From Chrysomallon squamiferum (Eukaryota; Mollusca; Gastropoda; Neomphalida; Peltospiridae), in contig CM022666.1 of NCBI GenBank assembly GCA_012295275.1, positions 3,997,887 to 4,020,386 of the forward strand: a DNA stretch of 22,500 nucleotides, written 5' to 3'. The notes below the pieces were generated by a model. That model had not been told where the DNA came from. It did not search any database and saw only the letters and a program-made list of their open reading frames with translations. A program made the position numbers and the translations under genes. Shown here in pieces: positions 11,810-20,818 of the stretch. The first letter of the stretch is position 1. Each line of letters begins with the position of its first letter.

Positions 11810-12865
11810 CTACCAATAAAAAAGGTAAAAATATTCATGTTTGTTGTGTTGTTTGTTTGTTTGGGTTTTGTTTTAAAAAGATTTCACCATGATACTAGTA
11901 ATCTATATAATGACCTAAAAACAAAATAATTAAATAAATAAAAATATGATCCATAGCAGAAATAGGTAAAAAAAAAAAACTATTTGGCTTCATAAGAGAT
12001 GGTAAAATGATAAAGTTTGAATATTTAAAATATGTGGTAATTTTTAAGCCTTGTATATGGTTTGATTTTTTACTGCGAACTTTTGTCAAATGAGATTTGA
12101 CTAATAAAAGTGAAATTTTCCTGATTTCAAAGTAATTGTAAATTTAATATCAAGTTTTATATTTATCAAGAATTCAATTTTTTTTTGTTTTTTCTTTTAC
12201 TTTTAAAACTGGCACCAGTACTCAACATATCTGTTTTTAATAATATAAAGTCTTTTTACAAAATATTTTATAATCTTGCCAAAATTGGTAATAATGTTAA
12301 ATAAACACTGTATTCTTAAGTTTATTTACAACCACTTGCAGCCTGTGGTTTCAAAAAACCCTTCTCATGTAACTTTTTGGTAAATTGTAATCAGTACTGT
12401 CCATATAATTATGTTACAGATATTTATATGTCCATCTCGGTCAATTTAATTTGTATGCAAGTTTAGTATTGTCAGTTTCAAAATAAAATGGTAAAAACAG
12501 GAGATTTTTTATGGTATTCATAAAGTTGGTCATGTAACAAAGGTCCATCTCAGTAGTACTCAAAAAGTCAGTGTCAGTTAACTCAACTGCATGAGAAGAT
12601 TCATGTCAGAAATTTTCTAGAGGCTTGCAAGAGAAACAAAACAGGTTCTTTTAATGATCTTTTTGGTGAATTAAGGTGATGAAGGCAACTCAGAAGTTGG
12701 CCTTGGTATAAAAGCAAGGAAAAGTTTAATACAAAAAGACGAGTATTTCACCTAGCATGAACACTGCATTTACAATCTTTGTTTGAGTTATAAAATGATT
12801 TTCTGTTTTATTATCCATACATTATTTGTTTAAACAAATTAGTTTTCAGTAGAAATCAATAGAAA

Positions 12866-13297
12866 ACAATTACAATTGACTTACTAGTTTAATTCATTCC
12901 ATGACCCAAACTCGTAACTCAGTTTGCTCATGTATCAAATCTATGATTTCATGCTTTAATTCAATGGACATCATCCACTTCTTCTTCTCAGCACTCTCCT
13001 TTGTACTCACTTTCTTAGGATCCATGGTCAGAAAAAAGAAATTTGGCAAAATATTGCAGAAAATGCAAGCACAACACAACAGAAATGCTTCCGCGGCAAG
13101 GTAACCACGTGAAGTAAACCAATGAGATGTGGGATGCTGGGCAGATGTTGTGTTGTTCGTTGCGCCAACTACAAGCGGCATATCTGAAGCTTGCTCATAA
13201 CCAAATTTAGCCTCGTAACTCAAAGCAAAAAATCAACTGACTATTTGTAACTTGGAAAACTTGCAAGTTGATCCACTTGTAAGTCAAGGTACCACTA
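12866..13297 (-). mobile_element. Internally deleted Tigger/pogo-like (CENPB-type) DNA transposon
   Basis: The right end reads, on the minus strand, GGTACCTTGACTTACAAGT and is preceded by the complement of CACTA. It matches the CAGTGGTACCTCGACTTACGAGT type of terminus that I recall for Tigger-like elements, and it abuts a TA (13296-13297), the expected target-site dinucleotide. The left end near 12868-12890 carries a matching TTGACTTACTAGTTTAATTC. Inside, on the minus strand from ATG at 13025, lies MDPKKVSTKESAEKKK followed by MMSIELKHEIID, the start of a CENPB/Tigger helix-turn-helix DNA-binding domain. The match stops after about 30 residues and runs straight into terminal-repeat sequence, with a stop at 12894. 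The element is therefore about 430 bp instead of a full-length element of kilobase size. It has lost the rest of its transposase, including the DDE catalytic domain, and is non-autonomous. Confidence 0.85.
12894..13025 (-). pseudogene. Transposase N-terminal fragment (CENPB/Tigger DNA-binding domain), truncated
   Basis: Begins with ATG at 13025 and encodes the conserved opening MDPKKVSTKESAEKKK and the first helix of the CENPB-type DNA-binding domain (SIELKHEIID.IHE). The remaining dozen residues are encoded by the opposite terminal repeat. The frame stays open for 66 codons upstream of the ATG, but that part reads through the element's own 5' region and is not family-like. The catalytic DDE domain is absent, so this cannot encode an active transposase. 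Confidence 0.8.
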
Positions 13298-13927
13298 TTT
13301 GTGTATTTTCAGCATTCGAGCATATATTTTAAATAGTCAAATATGTACTGATAATCTTGCACTTAAAAAACAAAGCAGTAAAAAAGTAATTTTGAAGTAA
13401 GTAAAATGTATTCTGGGGTATTTTTTTAAACAAAATATCAAAATCAAAGTATTGCCAGCTAAGATTTATTGCAAATTTTTTAAGATTGACATTTTAAGAA
13501 TGATTGTAAAATCGTAAAGCAACAAAATTACAGAATATATCCTTAAAAAAAATATCTTGTATTACAATATAAAACTTGCTGAAATTTAAATTTTATTATT
13601 TCTGTTATGCACCCATAATTATATTGCGTGTGCATCAAAATAAGTGAAATAAATAATAGAATTCAAAAAATCAGAAAAAAAATCAGAGACAAAGTCTCAG
13701 GAGAGATTCTTTTTTCTCCTTTTTCATTAATTCATTAAACTAATTAATGTATAAAACTTTCATGATTTTAAAAGATCAAATTCAAACATGGACTTCAATA
13801 AGACTAAAAATTAATTCAATTTTTGATGAAAATGTATAGAAAAATAAATGACTAACAAAAAACAACAAACAAAATAATATGCTAACAACAACAACACAAC
13901 AACAAAATAAATGAAAATAGTAATATC

Positions 13928-13928
<1 letters not shown>

Positions 13929-13979
<51 letters not shown>
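13929..13979 (+). repeat. (AAT)n microsatellite
   Basis: About 17 near-perfect AAT units. Confidence 0.96.
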
Positions 13980-13982
<3 letters not shown>

Positions 13983-15131
13983 TAAACTAACAAAACCTCT
14001 TGGTAACTTCTCACAACAAATCTTTACCAGCAACTGCATGATCATACAAAACATTAAAAATAAATTAAACACAGATCATATATAAAGATATATCTATATC
14101 AAAACAGATATATCTTTTACAGACATCATTTTTCAGATCAAAAGAACAACTGACTAAGTCTCTTCAGAGAAAACATTACCTTATGTCCAGTGAAAATGCA
14201 ATATTTAACAAAGTTTTATGTTCTTTCATGAGTTTTGGAAGTCAAATAAACAAGCCCTGTTGTTAACTAGGCAAGTAGATACAGCATTTCTATCTTTTCT
14301 GTTATTCAAGAAGGTATATGAATGGAAATTTAAAACATTGAAAAGATAAAAATGTAACTGCTTATTCACTTATTTAGCATGATGCTAAATATTTCTGTGC
14401 TTGGGGTCATAACAGTATACAATTGTTCACTTGAGAGGTTTTTCATAAAGTTTACGTTTAACTATTATTTACAGAAATGGAGATTTCAGTTTTAAAAAAG
14501 TTAATTTTTTTATATAAAAAAAAAAAACATTTGAATTTAATAAAAGAAAGGGGAAATTAATGTAGGTAGGACGGTACTGGATTCAGGAATTCAGTCATGG
14601 GGTTTACAAACACAAAAATAAACACAGAGACAAAAATATTTCCTTTACGCACACATTCACACACCTCTGTGAAAACCAATAAAAAACATTTTTTAAAAAT
14701 ATATATATATTATATATATATATATTTTGGTTACTATTCAATACAAGTAAAGAATGTAAAGTGCTAGTTAAAAATTTGACACATTTTTTCCTTTCATAAT
14801 TGCTAAACGTAACAAATTTCAAACATATACATTTTTGTAAATATTATTCAATACAATTCTATAGTATAAAATTTACTAAAAGGCAATTTAAAAAAAAAAA
14901 AATTTATTTAAATTAATATGTGTAAGCTGTGGATTTAAAAAATATATATAAATATTGTATGACATTTACAAATAATAAAATTAAGATACAAAAATTATAT
15001 TCACTAGGTGATTTTTGTTTTAAGTAAAAAAATTTAAGAAATGATATTATTTTTATTATTTTTATTATTATTATTATTATTATTATTTTTTTATTATTAT
15101 TATTATCGCAGCAATAAGAATAAAAAAACAA

Positions 15132-15137
15132 TTTATT
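15132..15137 (-). promoter_or_regulatory. Candidate poly(A) signal for ABCC4
   Basis: First AATAAA on the minus strand downstream of the ABCC4 stop, about 245 nt past it. A variant ATTAAA lies nearer, around 15343-15348. Chance occurrence in AT-rich DNA is likely. Confidence 0.3.
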
Positions 15138-15379
15138 ATTTTTCATTCTCTATATTCTACAACTTTCAATAAATATGATTTCAAAAACCCAAAAATAAAT
15201 ATTTCTAAAAGCAAGATTCATGTTCCAAAAGGTTATTCAAAAATGTTAACCAGACATTTATGTATATTTACATACAAGTTCTCTAAGAAAAAATATCGCA
15301 CGTCTGTGTTTGATAACTAAGAAAACAAAATTAAAAATTATTTTAATCTTAAATGAAAACTATTTAAAAAATCAACAAC

Positions 15380-15910
15380 TCAAACATCCACATCATTCTC
15401 TGATGTAGTTGCATCTAGAAGAGGCGTAACCACGGCAACAATTACATCATCGCTGGAAACTGCTGCCATTTCTGGCTTCCTTTCATTTTGTTGTTTTGTT
15501 TCTGTCGAGTTTTCTAACAATGCCGTTTTCTCGGAAATGGAATCATCAACTTCGCTGTTTTCAGTTTTCGATTCAGATATTTTAGTTCTGTTTTCAGAGA
15601 TTAAATTTCCTGGTTCTTTGGAAACTGGTTTCTTGTTTGAAACAACGTTTTCTGCACAAACAGCAACACGATCCAGGTCATTAGTCTTAGGAAGTCTGAT
15701 CTTGTCATTATCTTCCATGATTTTAGAGTTATCCACCCTGATTTCAGAGTTATCTCCCTCTCGCCTTACATAAGCTGATTTGGCCATTTCTAACAAATTT
15801 TTTGATTCAGTTTTCCCTGTTTGCTGCACAATTTCATAGAAAATGCCAGATTTCTGTCTCAGAAGAATGAAAGGCTCATCAAACTGAATTATGCGACCAC
15901 CATCAAGAAC
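15380..15910 (-). CDS. ABCC4: ABCC4, terminal exon j: end of NBD2 and long lineage-specific C-terminal tail
   Basis: The acceptor is ccacaAG (15911-15912). Of 176 codons, the first part, VLDGGRIIQFDEPFILLRQK, SGIFYEIVQQTGKTES and LEMAKSAYVRRE, aligns with the vertebrate ABCC4 end (VLD.GR...DEP..LLQ...FY.MVQQ.GK.E...L.E.AK..Y.KR). The roughly 110 residues that follow have no vertebrate counterpart that I recall. They are rich in S, E, D, N and K and probably disordered. They begin with a loose D-N-S/D-x-I repeat (DNSEIRVDNSKIMEDNDKI) and later have ISENRTKISESKTENSE and KTALLENSTETKQQNE. The end is a hydrophobic-acidic ..VVTPLLDATTSENDVDV. The stop TGA is at 15380-15382. Vertebrate MRP4 ends in a PDZ ligand (ETAL); V-D-V here could be a class II type ligand (inference). 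Confidence 0.92.
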   Translation of the reverse strand, partial: VLDGGRIIQFDEPFILLRQKSGIFYEIVQQTGKTESKNLLEMAKSAYVRREGDNSEIRVDNSKIMEDNDKIRLPKTNDLDRVAVCAENVVSNKKPVSKEPGNLISENRTKISESKTENSEVDDSISEKTALLENSTETKQQNERKPEMAAVSSDDVIVAVVTPLLDATTSENDVDV

Positions 15911-15955
15911 CTTGTGGAAAAAGAAAATAATTCAAAAAAAAAGTCAAGAACTTTT

Positions 15956-16208
15956 TGAATTTTTAAATAATTATTTATAATCAAATTGACAAATATTTAA
16001 AATCAAGAACTGTGAAATATTTTAAAGTGAAAAAAGGAATTTTTGAATACTTATTTATAATAAAAATTCACAAATAGTTTAAAATTAAGAATTTTGTGAA
16101 ATATTTCGATACTGAAATTATTTCACAAAAAGGAGTTATTAAGTAACTATTTACAATCAAATTCATGAATATTATTTAAAACAAAGAATTCTGAATCTGA
16201 AATATCAA
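15956..16208 (-). repeat. Three degenerate tandem copies of an 80-95 bp unit in ABCC4 intron
   Basis: Copies start near 15956, 16037 and 16133. Each contains, on the + strand, GAATTTTTGAATA..TATTTATAATC, then AAATTCACAAATATTTAAAA and a TCAAGAATTGTGAAATATTT block, with 20-30 percent differences by eye. It lies in the intron between exons i and j, which is otherwise AT-rich and featureless. Confidence 0.75.
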
Positions 16209-16565
16209 CATAAATAAAAAATTAGTTTGGCTGAAATAAAAACAAACATTTGTGGTTACAGTTAGCCTTACTTAAAAAGTTATTAATTTTACAATACTGA
16301 TTACAAGATAATTTTTTGCTACTTGTTTTTTATATTAGTGAATTATTTTCTGATGTGATATATTTAAGAAACTTAAATCACAATTCACTAACTCTTTTGC
16401 CATAACTTTTAATAACCAGTAATGTTCATTTTTTTTAAATTTTTATTTCTTATATATAAATTATTTAAATTATGTGTCTTAAGGTGAAATTTTAAATTTT
16501 CTTTTGTTTTATTATTATTTTAATATTTTGACATTTACAATTTTTGACAAATAATTTATTTTTCA

Positions 16566-16763
<198 letters not shown>

Positions 16764-16885
16764 TCAGCCAAACTCCTATTCAAACCCTCAAATATTCTGA
16801 TGCCCTCATTTTGTGTGAACGTCTTTTAGATTATAATAAATTAGAAGGTATACAAGAACCAAAAAATCATTATTCATTATCTTTC

Positions 16886-16914
<29 letters not shown>
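16886..16914 (+). repeat. Poly(A) tract, about 29 nt
   Basis: Uninterrupted A run on the + strand within the ABCC4 intron between exons h and i. On the ABCC4 sense strand it is poly(T). No flanking retroposon body is recognisable. Confidence 0.95.
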
Positions 16915-16919
<5 letters not shown>

Positions 16920-17108
16920 ATTTTTTACTACTGTCAACACTAACAAATAAAACCCACAACCCACAAAAACAAAATCTCTTTTCAAATTTTACTAATTTTT
17001 AAGACAAAAGTAAACGGCATTATTGAAATAAAAAAATGTTAAAAAACGGCTAAAATCTACGCCCTCTGGAATTTGTAGATAATCTTGGGACTCTCCCCAA
17101 GTCCTCAC

Positions 17109-17281
17109 CGTGGGTCCACATTGGCTGTGGCTTCATCTATCATCAGGATCTTACTCCGACCAAGAACAGCTCTGGCCAAACAGATGAGCTGCCTCTGCCC
17201 CACGCTGAAATTAACTCCTCCCTCAGACACCTCAACCAGCAACTGTCCTGGAAGATCCTGAATGGCTGATTTTAGCTGAAC
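17109..17281 (-). CDS. ABCC4: ABCC4, exon h: NBD2 signature motif and Walker B
   Basis: Acceptor tctccAG (17282-17283), donor CACG|GTGAGG. It reads [40 protein letters not shown] and [13 protein letters not shown]. The signature is F-S-V-G-Q-R-Q, as in vertebrate ABCC4, in place of the textbook LSGGQ. Walker B ILMID is followed by the catalytic glutamate E, and the D-loop region is ANVDP. Exit phase 2; the split CG|A codon gives R, then TDELIQ in the next exon. Confidence 0.96.
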
Positions 17282-17397
17282 CTGGAGAAAATAGCAAGAA
17301 GAAAATAAACTGTTAGTCTTTTCCTCATAGTCTGGGTCCAGAATATAATTACCTAAGGCAGTAGTAGCTGTATTAATAATAGCTGCAAAAAGAAGAG

Positions 17398-17575
17398 ATG
17401 TTGGCAGTAAGAATAGTAGCAGTAGTGGTGGTGGTGGTGGTAGTAGTAGTAGCAGTAGTAGTGGTGGTAGTAGTAGTTGTAGTAGCGGCAGTGGTAGTGG
17501 TGTTATTAGTGATAGGGGTAGTAGTCACATTAATTGTAGTAGTGGTAGTGGTAGGCATGGTAACAGTAGTAGTAG
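17398..17575 (+). repeat. Imperfect (GTA/GTG)n trinucleotide array
   Basis: About 170 bp of GTAGTA, GTGGTG, GTAGCA and related triplets within the 345-bp intron between exons g and h. Both strands have long open frames (valine or threonine polymers), which are repeat artefacts. Confidence 0.93.
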
Positions 17576-17593
17576 TATATCAACAGAAAGTCA

Positions 17594-17872
<279 letters not shown>

Positions 17873-18443
17873 CTACGAAAGTGACATTTTAATATTTAAT
17901 TGTACAGGAAAAATTAATATTAAATAGAATAGTCAGAAGATATAATATTAATTAGAATGGTAACAAAAGACATCTGCTACAATTTAGAGTGTTGGTACCA
18001 ACAAATAACCAGACTAAATGCATTTATCATAGGTATCGGTTGTTTTTACTGGACACCAATCTTTGTTAACAATAAAGTAACTCGGAGATGGCCAGCATTT
18101 TGTGTATTTTTTAAAACAGGAACAATACTGTTCTCTGAATCTAACAAAAGCTTGTTTTATTAATTAACCATGCTGAGAAGGAAAAGAAAATTACAGATAC
18201 AAATTATTTTGTTGAACAACCACATGAGCATCCATTTGTTTTATAGAAAGTCAAAATTGCTCTTTTTTTAAAAATAATTTCTGTTATCCCTGGTGTTTTT
18301 GTGTGTTAGTGCATGGGTGAATGAGAAATTAATTTCATTCTCTTCATGTTTCCTAGAAATAAACTTCATCACAATAAATTACTGAACAAATCTGTGAATT
18401 TTTAAAAAAAAAAATTTAAAAAAAAAAAAAAAAATGTTTTCAC
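17873..18443. other. ABCC4 intron f-g without further features
   Basis: About 570 bp of AT-rich intron. Apart from poly(A/T) next to exon f (18402-18434) I see no repeat, RNA gene or conserved ORF. Confidence 0.7.
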
Positions 18444-18641
18444 CTTTTCTTTTGCACGTATGCAGAAATTGAGTTCTTTGAGGACGCAAGGTGAGTTTTC
18501 TGCATATCTAAGGCAGACGCCTTCCCCAGTGATTATTCCATGTTTCGGCCAATCAGGAGGAGGCTTTTTCCCTGGTTCAGATTCCAGTTCAGCCTCAGAC
18601 GGAAGTTTGGAATATTCCAGAACACGTTCGACCGATATCAT
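18444..18641 (-). CDS. ABCC4: ABCC4, exon f: TMD2-NBD2 linker and first strands of NBD2
   Basis: Acceptor tgtgtAG (18642-18643), donor AAAAG|GTGAAA; 66 codons, phase 0 on both sides. It reads MISVERVLEYSKLPSEAE, a linker with KKPPPDWPKHGIITGEGVCL, RYAENSPCVLKELNF and ends CIRAKEK. The MISVERV.EY motif, the PPP.WP linker and the A-loop aromatic residue (the Y of RYAE, which stacks on the ATP adenine in this family) are seen directly. The methionine is an internal residue and not a translation start. A run of A/T lies just past the donor. Confidence 0.94.
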
Positions 18642-18651
18642 CTACACAAAA

Positions 18652-18655
<4 letters not shown>

Positions 18656-18696
<41 letters not shown>
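18656..18696 (+). repeat. (TA)n microsatellite
   Basis: About 20 TA units, 15 bp upstream (in the gene's direction) of the ABCC4 exon f acceptor. Confidence 0.97.
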
Positions 18697-18703
<7 letters not shown>

Positions 18704-18774
18704 TAAACATTTTCGTATTGTTTTTTGACACTATTTAATTATTTGTAATTAGTATTGTTGTTGTGGTAATTGTG

Positions 18775-19021
18775 ATAATAATAATAATTATTATTATTCT
18801 TACTGTTATTATTGCAAGCAGTAGTTATAAGTAGTATTTGTATTTTATTACTGCGCTTGTTATCATTATTACTATTATATTTACTGTTTCTATTATTATT
18901 AATATTTATTATATCATCATCATCATCATTATTACTACTTTTATTACTACTACCACCACTACTACTACTTATTACTACTGTTTTTACAATTTTATTATTG
19001 TTAATATTATTTTTACTATAA

Positions 19022-19054
<33 letters not shown>

Positions 19055-19089
19055 TAATAATAATAATAATTAATAATATTATTATTATG

Positions 19090-19143
<54 letters not shown>

Positions 19144-19152
19144 TAATTAATT
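18775..19152 (+). repeat. Imperfect (ATT/ACT/ATC)n array ending in (ATT)n and (TTAA)n
   Basis: About 375 bp of trinucleotide-like sequence (ATTATT, ATCATC, ACTACT, AATAAT), a perfect (ATT)n at 19092-19141 and ttaattaattaa at 19141-19158. It occupies most of the ABCC4 intron between exons e and f and ends about 10 bp from exon e. Confidence 0.93.
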
Positions 19153-19170
19153 AATTAATAAAGTGTTAAC

Positions 19171-19302
19171 CTGATTTTCCACTTCGGCACTTTGTCTAAC
19201 TCCCCACTGAAATAAACCCATCAACGTCATAGCGTATGTTATGGAGAGTCCTACCAAACCTGCATCTAAACCTGTAAATTGAAAAAACACACCGAAAACA
19301 AC
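19171..19302 (-). CDS. ABCC4: ABCC4, exon e: last TM helix of TMD2 (5' boundary ambiguous)
   Basis: The certain part reads LDAGLVGLSITYAMTLMGLF then QWGVRQSAEVENQ, matching vertebrate ABCC4 TLDAGQVGLALSYALTLMG and QWCVRQSAEVENM, the final TM helix of TMD2 leading to NBD2. Two acceptors precede it. The one ending at 19303 (cattacAG) keeps phase 0 with exon d but adds the hydrophobic VVFGVFFQFTG. The one ending at 19272 (tttacAG) follows a T-rich tract and starts just before LDAG but needs one base from exon d. I give the longer, frame-consistent version. The donor is CAG|GTTAAC at 19171/19170, weaker than its neighbours. Exit phase 0. Confidence 0.8.
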
Positions 19303-19399
19303 CTGTAATGCACTGGAATAAAAATAAATTAAAGAATTCCATCTCTAAAGAAAATATACTTTGTTAAAAGTCAGAATATTCTTACGTTTATGATTTTTT

Positions 19400-19740
19400 G
19401 AAACATGAAAACAGAGAATATGAAAAAAAAAAAAAAAACATAATATTAAAACAAATACAATTCTAAAATACTAAAGTGAAATTGATCTGAAATATTTTTA
19501 ATAAATAAAAAAAAAATAAATAAATAAATAAAATATAAATAAACAAACAAACAAACAAACAAACAAACAAACAACACAAAAAAAAATAATTTAAAAAATT
19601 ATATTTTATAAAAAAAATAAAATATTAAATAAAAAAAAAAAAAAAACACAAAAAAAAACCATCTAAAACATATAAAAAAAATAATAATAATACAAAAAAA
19701 AAAAAAAAAAAAAATAAAGAAAACGTAAAAAAACGGAAGT
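19400..19740 (+). repeat. A-rich intron filled with poly(A), (AAAT)n and (AAAC)n
   Basis: Contains poly(A) at about 19423-19438, AAAT repeats at 19505-19535, (AAAC)n at 19539-19574 and poly(A) around 19638-19714. It lies between ABCC4 exons d and e. The continuous F-rich frame running from exon d into it is intron read-through. Confidence 0.9.
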
Positions 19741-19760
19741 ATTCCTTCACTCAAACTTAC

Positions 19761-19990
19761 TATCGGCAGCAAAACACTGCAGATTGACACGGCAGTGACA
19801 AATGTGGCACAGAGCCAATCCAGGCGAACTGCCAGCCACCTGCTGGTGCTGAGGAAGAGAAACCAGGCCTCGGTGTGCAGGTCCTGGTGCAAGTCAAACT
19901 CCTCCATGAACTTAGTCTGCATGTTGAAAGAGCGAATCGTGTGCAGTCCTTGCAGTGAGGCACTGAGGTGAGAGAACACAGGACTCCGAC
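19761..19990 (-). CDS. ABCC4: ABCC4, exon d: intracellular loop and penultimate TM helix
   Basis: The acceptor is ataaAG (19991-19992). It reads [19 protein letters not shown], then [20 protein letters not shown] and [23 protein letters not shown]. The SPVFSH.S.SLQGL.TIR and [20 protein letters not shown] blocks are near-identical to vertebrate ABCC4. The end shown uses the strong donor ATA|GTAAGT at 19761/19760 (exit phase 0). Other GT sites nearby are GTGTCA at 19790, GTTTGA at 19756 and GTGAAG around 19750. The choice matters because the next exon's obvious acceptor is not in phase with GTAAGT (see the finding on this junction). Confidence 0.9.
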
Positions 19991-20076
19991 CTTTATTTAT
20001 AAAAAAATAAAAATTACAAATCAGAATTTAATTTAAAAAAAAATATATATATATATATATGGACAGAAAGATAGAT

Positions 20077-20277
20077 ATTAATTTAAGAATAGTAATAATT
20101 TAGAAAATGAAAAAATGATGATGATAATTTATAAAATAATAATAATAATAAATATGTATATATGTGTCTGTGCTTGTGTGTGTGTGTGTGTGTGTGTGTG
20201 TATTAATTTTAGAATAATAATAATTTAGAAAATGAAAAAATGATGACGATAATGTATAAAATAAATATGTATACAAG

Positions 20278-20308
<31 letters not shown>

Positions 20309-20360
20309 TGTGTGGTGTGCATGTGTGGTGTGCATGTGTGTGTGTGTGTGTGTGTAAATA
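20077..20360 (+). repeat. Tandem duplication of an intronic block ending in (GT)n
   Basis: Copy 1 (20077-20201) and copy 2 (20202 to about 20360) both run attaattt.agaat, ataatttagaaaatgaaaaa, atgatgatgataat.tataaa, an AAT/ATAAATATGTATA stretch and then a GT microsatellite. Copy 2 has fewer AAT units and a longer, variegated GTGTGTGGT/GTGCATGT tract. They lie in the ABCC4 intron between exons c and d. Confidence 0.9.
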
Positions 20361-20667
20361 TACATATATATTTAAAGAAAATAAGAAATGAAAATAAGAA
20401 AATCAAAAAAAATAATGGTATAATAATCAATAAAAATAAAATCCCCAAAAAAAAAAAACAAAAAAAATATGATATAAAAATAAAAATAATAATTTCCCCC
20501 AAAAAATTAAAAATTCAATAAAATAATAAATATTCTAATATTATTTTAAAAATAACAATTTAAAAAACAAAAAATTTAAGAATCATTCAATATATACATA
20601 AATTTTTATTTTTTAATTTTATTTATTTTAAAATGAATTAAAAAAAATATTAAAAAAGAAAACTCAC

Positions 20668-20818
20668 AGGTTGATTCTAGACGTTTGATACTGCGAGAGG
20701 TTCTCAGATAGTACTCTCTGACTATGATAAAAACTACACATATTGGGAGGGTGGGGATAAACACCCAGGGGTTAAAAGCACCGGCAACTAGGACGATTCC
20801 CAGAATAAGTAGAGCACA
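20668..20818 (-). CDS. ABCC4: ABCC4, exon c: paired TM helices of TMD2
   Basis: The acceptor is tttttcAG (20819-20820) and the donor ACCT|GTGAGT. It reads CALLILGIVLVAGAFNPWV, then FIPTLPICVVFIIVREYYL and TSRSIKRLEST. Two hydrophobic segments separated by a short NPW turn correspond to the two helices that dip across the membrane after the coupling loop. The ending RTSRSIKRLEST matches the ETSRDVKRLEST of vertebrate ABCC4. Entry phase 0, exit phase 1; the split codon with the next exon encodes C in EST-C-RSPVFSH. Confidence 0.93.

Larger units (their letters stand above)
4621..12865. other. Long AT-rich intergenic stretch without recognisable genes
   Basis: More than 8 kb of A/T-dominated sequence with stop codons in all frames. 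It is built from poly(T) runs, TTATTATT blocks, short TA tracts and a few unusual spots: poly(G) at 4829-4844 and poly(C) near 11084-11094. The + strand is conspicuously richer in T than in A. The few open frames over 60 codons (around 6242-6607, 8690-8890, 9668-9907, 11625-11816) are phenylalanine/isoleucine/tyrosine-rich translations of these repeats, with no domain I recognise. I see no tRNA or rRNA gene. The part from about 12300 to 12860 is somewhat less repetitive but shows no coding signal. Confidence 0.7.
13298..15379. other. A-skewed AT-rich spacer and presumed ABCC4 3' UTR
   Basis: Between the transposon and the ABCC4 stop codon I see no gene. On the + strand A now exceeds T, the reverse of the region left of the transposon. 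Contents: (AAT)n at 13929-13979, an AT tract at 14698-14725 and (ATT)n-like sequence at 15044-15106. The tyrosine-polymer frame across the AAT repeat is not coding. The part nearest 15379 should be the ABCC4 3' UTR on the minus strand. Confidence 0.6.

Noticed and set aside
13811-14014. Tyrosine-polymer frame on the minus strand
   Set aside because: Translation of the (AAT)n microsatellite.
3197-15106. Regularly spaced ATT arrays as a possible CRISPR-like or functional array
   Set aside because: They are pure trinucleotide microsatellites with no repeat-spacer structure, and the locus is eukaryotic.
15537-15773. 78-codon frame on the + strand
   Set aside because: Antisense shadow of the ABCC4 terminal exon, which has clear homology on the minus strand.
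16886-16914. Poly(A) tract as the tail of a retroposed gene or SINE
   Set aside because: No recognisable element body or target-site duplication beside it; homopolymer runs are common throughout the window.
18402-18641. ATG at 18641 as the start of a separate short protein
   Set aside because: The methionine is the conserved M of MISVERV inside ABCC4, directly after a splice acceptor; the frame's F-rich end is intron.
20209-20521. HTHTHT and VCVCV open frames on the two strands
   Set aside because: Translations of GT microsatellites in the duplicated intron block.
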